Of a DNA stretch of 42,765 nt, positions 39,000 to 42,765 are shown one piece after another. A model generated the notes under the pieces. The model was not told the origin of the DNA and ran no database searches. It saw only the letters and a program-made list of their open reading frames with translations. The stretch's first letter is position 1, and each line of letters begins with the position of its first letter. A program made the position numbers and the translations under genes. Origin of the DNA: Micrococcales bacterium (GTDB taxonomy: Bacteria; Actinomycetota; Actinomycetes; Actinomycetales; Cellulomonadaceae); contig WRMB01000034.1 of the NCBI GenBank assembly GCA_009777345.1, positions 1 through 42,765 on the forward strand, read 5' to 3'.

Positions 39000-41459
39000 A
39001 TGAGCGGTGGTATGCGCTTTCGACCGTCACCTCGTGCGGGTCTTGTCGCGGCTGTGACGCTGGTCGCGGTCGCCGTGCCGGGCCTGCCTGCCGTCGCGGA
39101 CGACGGTGTCGTCCAGGTCTCCGCCCGGCTGGTGCAGGTGCTGGCCGAAGCGGCCGACGACACCGGGACCATCGACACCGGCACCGAGACCCATGAGACG
39201 TCCGTCGACCTCGTCAGCATGGTCGAGGTCGACGGTCGGCTGGTGGCGCTGCCCGACGGGGTCACGGTCGACGGTGCCACCGGTGCCGAGGTGCTGCTCA
39301 CCATCGAAGGTTCTGGTCGCGCCTCAGGGGCCGACGCCGTCGCCGCCGCCGGGGACGCGACCAGCCCGGCGACCGTGGTCGAGGTCGAGATCGTCGCCGA
39401 CGGCGAGGTCATGGCGGCGAGCGCCAGCAGCACCCTGACCATCCTGCCGGTGTACTGGAGCGGCTCGCCGTCCCCCACGACCGCGGGCCTGCGGACGCTC
39501 GGCCAGGCCACGGCGACCTACTGGTCGCAGCAGAGCGGCGGGGCGATCTCCACCAGCGTCGAGGTCAAGCCGTGGATCGACGCGCGGACCGCCTCGGGCG
39601 TCACCGTGCCCGCGTCGTGCTCCAACGAGGCGATGGCCACCCTGGCCACCCAGGTGATGGCGGCTAGCGGCTACTCCAACCCGTCCGGGTCACGGGCCAC
39701 CGGGCCGTACCGCGTCTCGGTGTACTTCCCCCGCTGGAACGCCTGCGGCTGGGCCGGCCTGGGCTCGGTCGGCGGGGCATACAGCTGGATCAACGGGTAC
39801 ACCGACCCGGAGGTCCTGGCCCACGAGTACGGGCACAACCTCGGCCTGGGGCACGCCAACTGGTACGACTGCGGCAGCGTGTCGCTGACGCTGCCGACGG
39901 CCTCGTGCGCCAACCGTGAGTACGGCGACACCGTGGACGTCATGGGCTCCGGGACCATGACCGGCAAGCCGGGCAACCTCAACGCCGCCATGGCCGACTG
40001 GCTGGGCCTGGCCAGGGTGGTCAAGGCCCAGCCGGGCAAGACCACGACCGCGACGCTGTCCCCGCTGGGTTCGGTGTCCTCGGTACGGGCCGTGTCCGTC
40101 CCGGTGCCTGGCGGGACGGTGTACGTCGACTTCCGGCCGCACGTGTCGCCCGATACCCGCCAGGCCGCCTGGGCCGGGGTCCAGGTGCGCCTGCAGGTCA
40201 TGACCTCGTACTACCCGACGACGTACCTGCTCGACATGCACCCGGCCCAGAGCTTCGCCAACCCGACCCTGAAGGCGGGCGAGAGCTGGCAGGTGCCGGG
40301 TAGCGGGCTGAAGATCACCGTCACGGCGGTCAACGGTACGACCAGCGCCACGGTGAAGGTGAGCCCGGTGAGCTCGGTGACGCTGGGCTCGGACCTGGGG
40401 TTCGTCCCGGTGAGCCCGACGCGGCTGGTCGACACCCGCGGCGGCAGCAAGGTGGGCGCGGGCAAGACCCTGGACGTCCAGGTCGCCGGGGTGGGCGGCG
40501 TCCCGTCCGACGCTCGGGCGGTGGCGCTGAACGTCACCGCGGTCGACGCGACCGGGCGGACGTTCCTGCGGGCCTGGCCGCTGGGTGTGACCGAGCCTTC
40601 GTCGTCGACCCTCAACGTGCATCCGGGGGCGACGGTAGCCGCCGCGACCGTCCTGGGCGTGGGCAGCGGGGGGAAGGTCCGGCTGCGCAACAACACCGGG
40701 ACCGTGAACGTCATCGTGGACGTGACCGGGTACTACGTGTCCTCGGGGGGTGCGGGGTTCAGTCCGCTGCCGAGCGCGGTCCGGCTGTACGACAGCCGGA
40801 CCTCGGGTGGGCACGCGGCGATGAGCACCAAGCGGCTGCAGGTGACCGGGAAGGGGGGGATCCCGTCGAACGCCACCGCGGTGATGGTGAACGTGACGGC
40901 GGCGTCGGCCCGGGGGCCGGGGCACGTCTCGGTGGTCCCGGCGGGCGGTGACGTGCGCGGTACCTCGGCGGTCAACCTCTGGCCGGGCGCCGACGTGGCC
41001 AACCGGGCGACGGTCCCGCTGTCCGGCGGCAAGATCGACGTCTACCTGCACAGCGGGCCGGCGGGAGTGATCATCGACGTGGTGGGCTGGTACGGCCCGT
41101 CCGGCGAGCTGCGGCTGACACCGGTGGCACCGCAGCGGCTGGTGGACACCCGCGTCAAGGGCGGTGCGCTCAAGGGGCGCGAGAGCCGGACGGTGGCGCT
41201 GCGCGACGCGGTCGTGACCACCGGTCGGCCCGCGGCGGCGCTGGCGACCATCACCGCGACCCAGCAGACGACGAACACGCATATGACGGTAGGTGCGGCC
41301 GGGGCGGCCCTGCCGACCACGTCGGACATGAACACCGGCCCGGGACGCGACCAGGCGGCGCTGGCACTGTTCGTGTGGAACGCCTCGGGCCGGTCGGTGG
41401 TCTACAACAACGCCGGATCGACCCATCTGGTCATCGATGTCACCGCCGTGTTCCGGTAG
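39000..41459 (+). CDS. Secreted zinc metalloprotease-like protein with RLVDTR-type repeats
   Basis: The 819-residue protein has a Sec signal peptide (MRFRPSPRAGLVAAVTLV, cut near AVADD). ATG 39000 or 39012 may start it. A propeptide-like region is followed by a gametolysin-like zincin: the zinc motif LAHEYGHNLGLGH (about residues 276-288) and a Met-turn DTVDVMGSGTM (about 310-320). From about 475 on come three beta-rich modules that begin FVPVSPTRLVDTRGG, FSPLPSAVRLYDSRTS and LRLTPVAPQRLVDTR. These occur in many secreted actinobacterial proteins and probably bind the wall or a carbohydrate. The zinc ligands and Glu are intact, so activity is likely. The substrate is unknown. Confidence 0.88.
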   Translation: MSGGMRFRPSPRAGLVAAVTLVAVAVPGLPAVADDGVVQVSARLVQVLAEAADDTGTIDTGTETHETSVDLVSMVEVDGRLVALPDGVTVDGATGAEVLLTIEGSGRASGADAVAAAGDATSPATVVEVEIVADGEVMAASASSTLTILPVYWSGSPSPTTAGLRTLGQATATYWSQQSGGAISTSVEVKPWIDARTASGVTVPASCSNEAMATLATQVMAASGYSNPSGSRATGPYRVSVYFPRWNACGWAGLGSVGGAYSWINGYTDPEVLAHEYGHNLGLGHANWYDCGSVSLTLPTASCANREYGDTVDVMGSGTMTGKPGNLNAAMADWLGLARVVKAQPGKTTTATLSPLGSVSSVRAVSVPVPGGTVYVDFRPHVSPDTRQAAWAGVQVRLQVMTSYYPTTYLLDMHPAQSFANPTLKAGESWQVPGSGLKITVTAVNGTTSATVKVSPVSSVTLGSDLGFVPVSPTRLVDTRGGSKVGAGKTLDVQVAGVGGVPSDARAVALNVTAVDATGRTFLRAWPLGVTEPSSSTLNVHPGATVAAATVLGVGSGGKVRLRNNTGTVNVIVDVTGYYVSSGGAGFSPLPSAVRLYDSRTSGGHAAMSTKRLQVTGKGGIPSNATAVMVNVTAASARGPGHVSVVPAGGDVRGTSAVNLWPGADVANRATVPLSGGKIDVYLHSGPAGVIIDVVGWYGPSGELRLTPVAPQRLVDTRVKGGALKGRESRTVALRDAVVTTGRPAAALATITATQQTTNTHMTVGAAGAALPTTSDMNTGPGRDQAALALFVWNASGRSVVYNNAGSTHLVIDVTAVFR

Positions 41460-41475
41460 GTCTCCCACCTGGTCG

Positions 41476-41504
41476 TTGACATGGTGTACGGTGTCCGATA
41501 GGCC
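41476..41504 (+). promoter_or_regulatory. Promoter: TTGACA, 17 nt, TAGGCC
   Basis: TTGACA (41476-41481) is a perfect -35, with a 17-nt spacer to TAGGCC (41499-41504). It drives the secreted-protein gene at 41560 with a leader of about 50 nt, and is the only consensus -35 I noticed in the window. Confidence 0.65.
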
Positions 41505-41559
41505 CAGGTAAGAGCGGTACTGCGCCCTTGGCCTGAGATATCGGAACGGGAGACGCGAG

Positions 41560-42765
41560 ATGCGCCGGAGCACTGTCGCCGCACGTGCGGTGGTCGTGCT
41601 GGCGGCCGGTGCGCTCGTCACGACGCTGAGCGCCGCGGGCGTGCCGCCTGACTCCCTGCGCTCGTCGGCCGTGCGGGCCGAGCTGGTCCCGGTCGGCCGG
41701 GTGCTCAGCGCGGGCGTCGCCGACCGGGAGGTCCTCACCGTCGACGCGCTGACCCCCAGCGCGGCCGTGCTGCACGGCGAGCGCAGCGGAGCGTCCGTCG
41801 CGTACGGGACGGCGATGGCGTCGCGCCGCACCCTGCCCGACGGTCGGTACTACCTGGCCGGGAACAGGCTCCTCGACGTACGGTCCGGGTCGGTGGCCGC
41901 CCAGGCGGTGGCCGGAGGCACGGCGACGACCCACCAGATGCCGTCCGGGTCCGTCTTCGTGACCTCGACGGCGAACGGCTGGGTCGAGGCGTCGCCGCGG
42001 ACGGGTACCACGACGCGTGTCGGCCTGACCGAGGTGGTCCTCACGGGCACCGCCTCGGTGGTCCGCAAAGACCTGGGGACGGTGCTGGACGCACCGGGTG
42101 CCGACCCGGTGCTCACCGCGACGTCCGCGGCCCGCGCGGTCCAGGACGCCTCGCACGTCGCGTTCACCGTCTCGGCCCGGACCGGCGGGACGACGGCGAC
42201 CGCGGTGGTGCGCCTCACCGTGGCCGGCAGCACCGTCACGGTCCTGTCGGCAGGCGTGGTGACGGGGCCGGTCACGGTCGCGGCGGTCAACGGTGCCGAC
42301 GTGCTGGTGACCTACCCCGGCAGCGCGCCGGGCACGGCCCGGCTGGTGCGCTACACCGGCGGGGGCCAGGTGACCTGGACCGTCCCGGCCGGGGCGGACC
42401 CGGTCGACCTGGGCGGGGTCACCGGGTGGACGGTTTTCGCCGCCGGGCCCTATGCCACCGCGGCCTCGTCCGGTGTCGTCGGCAACACCGCGGGCGGCGC
42501 GAGCGACCAGGGCGCGGTGTGGTGGCGCACGGCGGAGGGCCGGTCGGTCGTGGCCTCGTCGGGCAGCACGGTGTGGGCGGTGGCCGACGGCACCCTGGTG
42601 CGGACCGACCGGGACCGGTCGGCGCCCGCGACGCTGGTCGTCGGCGCGGCCCGGGAGCGGCGGGGCGGTTGCCCGGGGGGCGCCCGGGCGGCGGGCCCCC
42701 GGGGCCAGCCCCGGCCCCCGGGGGGGGGCCCCCCGCGCCCCCCCCCCCCCCGCGTGGGGGCGGGG
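41560..42765 (+). CDS. Secreted beta-rich protein, truncated by the window end
   Basis: ATG 41560 follows GGGAG by 7 nt. A signal peptide (MRRSTVAARAVVVLAAGALV) precedes at least 360 residues rich in Val, Thr, Gly and Ala with regular short strands, such as GRYYLAGNRLLDVRSG, SVFVTSTANGWVEASP and TVWAVADGTLVRTDR. The pattern suggests a beta-propeller, but no family is certain. Its position after the secreted zincin, with its own promoter, suggests another surface protein. The frame stays open to 42765, but past about 42655 the translation turns into Gly/Pro/Arg noise because of poor sequence, so the true end is outside the window. Confidence 0.7.
   Translation, partial: MRRSTVAARAVVVLAAGALVTTLSAAGVPPDSLRSSAVRAELVPVGRVLSAGVADREVLTVDALTPSAAVLHGERSGASVAYGTAMASRRTLPDGRYYLAGNRLLDVRSGSVAAQAVAGGTATTHQMPSGSVFVTSTANGWVEASPRTGTTTRVGLTEVVLTGTASVVRKDLGTVLDAPGADPVLTATSAARAVQDASHVAFTVSARTGGTTATAVVRLTVAGSTVTVLSAGVVTGPVTVAAVNGADVLVTYPGSAPGTARLVRYTGGGQVTWTVPAGADPVDLGGVTGWTVFAAGPYATAASSGVVGNTAGGASDQGAVWWRTAEGRSVVASSGSTVWAVADGTLVRTDRDRSAPATLVVGAARERRGGCPGGARAAGPRGQPRPPGGGPPRPPPPRVGAG
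42655..42765. other. Low-complexity G/C sequence at the contig edge
   Basis: Runs of up to fourteen C and nine G appear with almost no A or T, unlike any other part of the window. This is the usual look of a low-quality contig end. Base calls and reading frames here should not be trusted. Confidence 0.8.

Overview
The window is high-GC DNA from an actinomycete. WhiB, PdtaS, coproporphyrin-type ferrochelatase, LCP ligases and a TANNNT promoter style all point there. The order cimA ... FAH-fold hydrolase ... gltX suggests Micrococcales or a relative, but this is inference and no rRNA or tRNA is present to settle it.

Layout. (1) 1-1.8 kb: two small lipoproteins and a possible decayed ORF. (2) 1.97-3.75 kb: citramalate synthase cimA behind a leader peptide with three consecutive Ile codons and an intrinsic terminator, which looks like an isoleucine attenuator. 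(3) 3.76-8.45 kb: an accessory island with a perfect 29-bp hairpin, a Phd/PIN toxin-antitoxin pair, gene remnants, an uncharacterised alpha-helical protein, an internally deleted AAA ATPase and a HipBA pair. (4) 8.5-11 kb: purN and purH, with a ZTP riboswitch before purH. (5) 11-19.6 kb: an AlbA_2/Schlafen-type regulator, a Ski2-like DUF3516 helicase, an FAH hydrolase overlapping RNase HI, gltX and a repeat-bearing lipoprotein. (6) 19.7-23.7 kb, minus strand: a PEPCK-like orphan P-loop protein, PPK2, a HIT protein and a NYN-domain protein. (7) 23.9-28.5 kb: a flavodoxin-like protein, a lipoprotein, ferrochelatase, and pdtaS convergent with whiB1, the latter preceded by a perfect CRP-type site. 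(8) 29-31.1 kb: an OmpR/HK two-component system. (9) 31.1-33.6 kb: GtrA divergent from purK-purE. (10) 33.8-38.8 kb, minus strand: three LCP glycopolymer ligases and rmlB. (11) 39 kb to the end: a secreted zincin with RLVDTR-type repeats and a truncated secreted protein. The last ~100 bases look like poor-quality contig edge.

Two themes cross the window. First, at least 16 genes have a TANNNT (or CANNNT) hexamer ending 6-8 nt before the start codon, the signature of leaderless mRNAs. Second, five long hairpins lie downstream of stop codons. Three belong to one family with a 64-bp palindromic core and a CTTATCGG end (11003-11082, 25360-25455, 33668-33747); two share a different four-half-site design (3760-3825, 17221-17284).

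The best leads for undescribed biology are the PEPCK-like protein beside PPK2, the palindromic repeat family, the cimA attenuator and the phased operator of the AlbA_2 regulator. No CRISPR array, prophage, insertion sequence or tRNA was seen.
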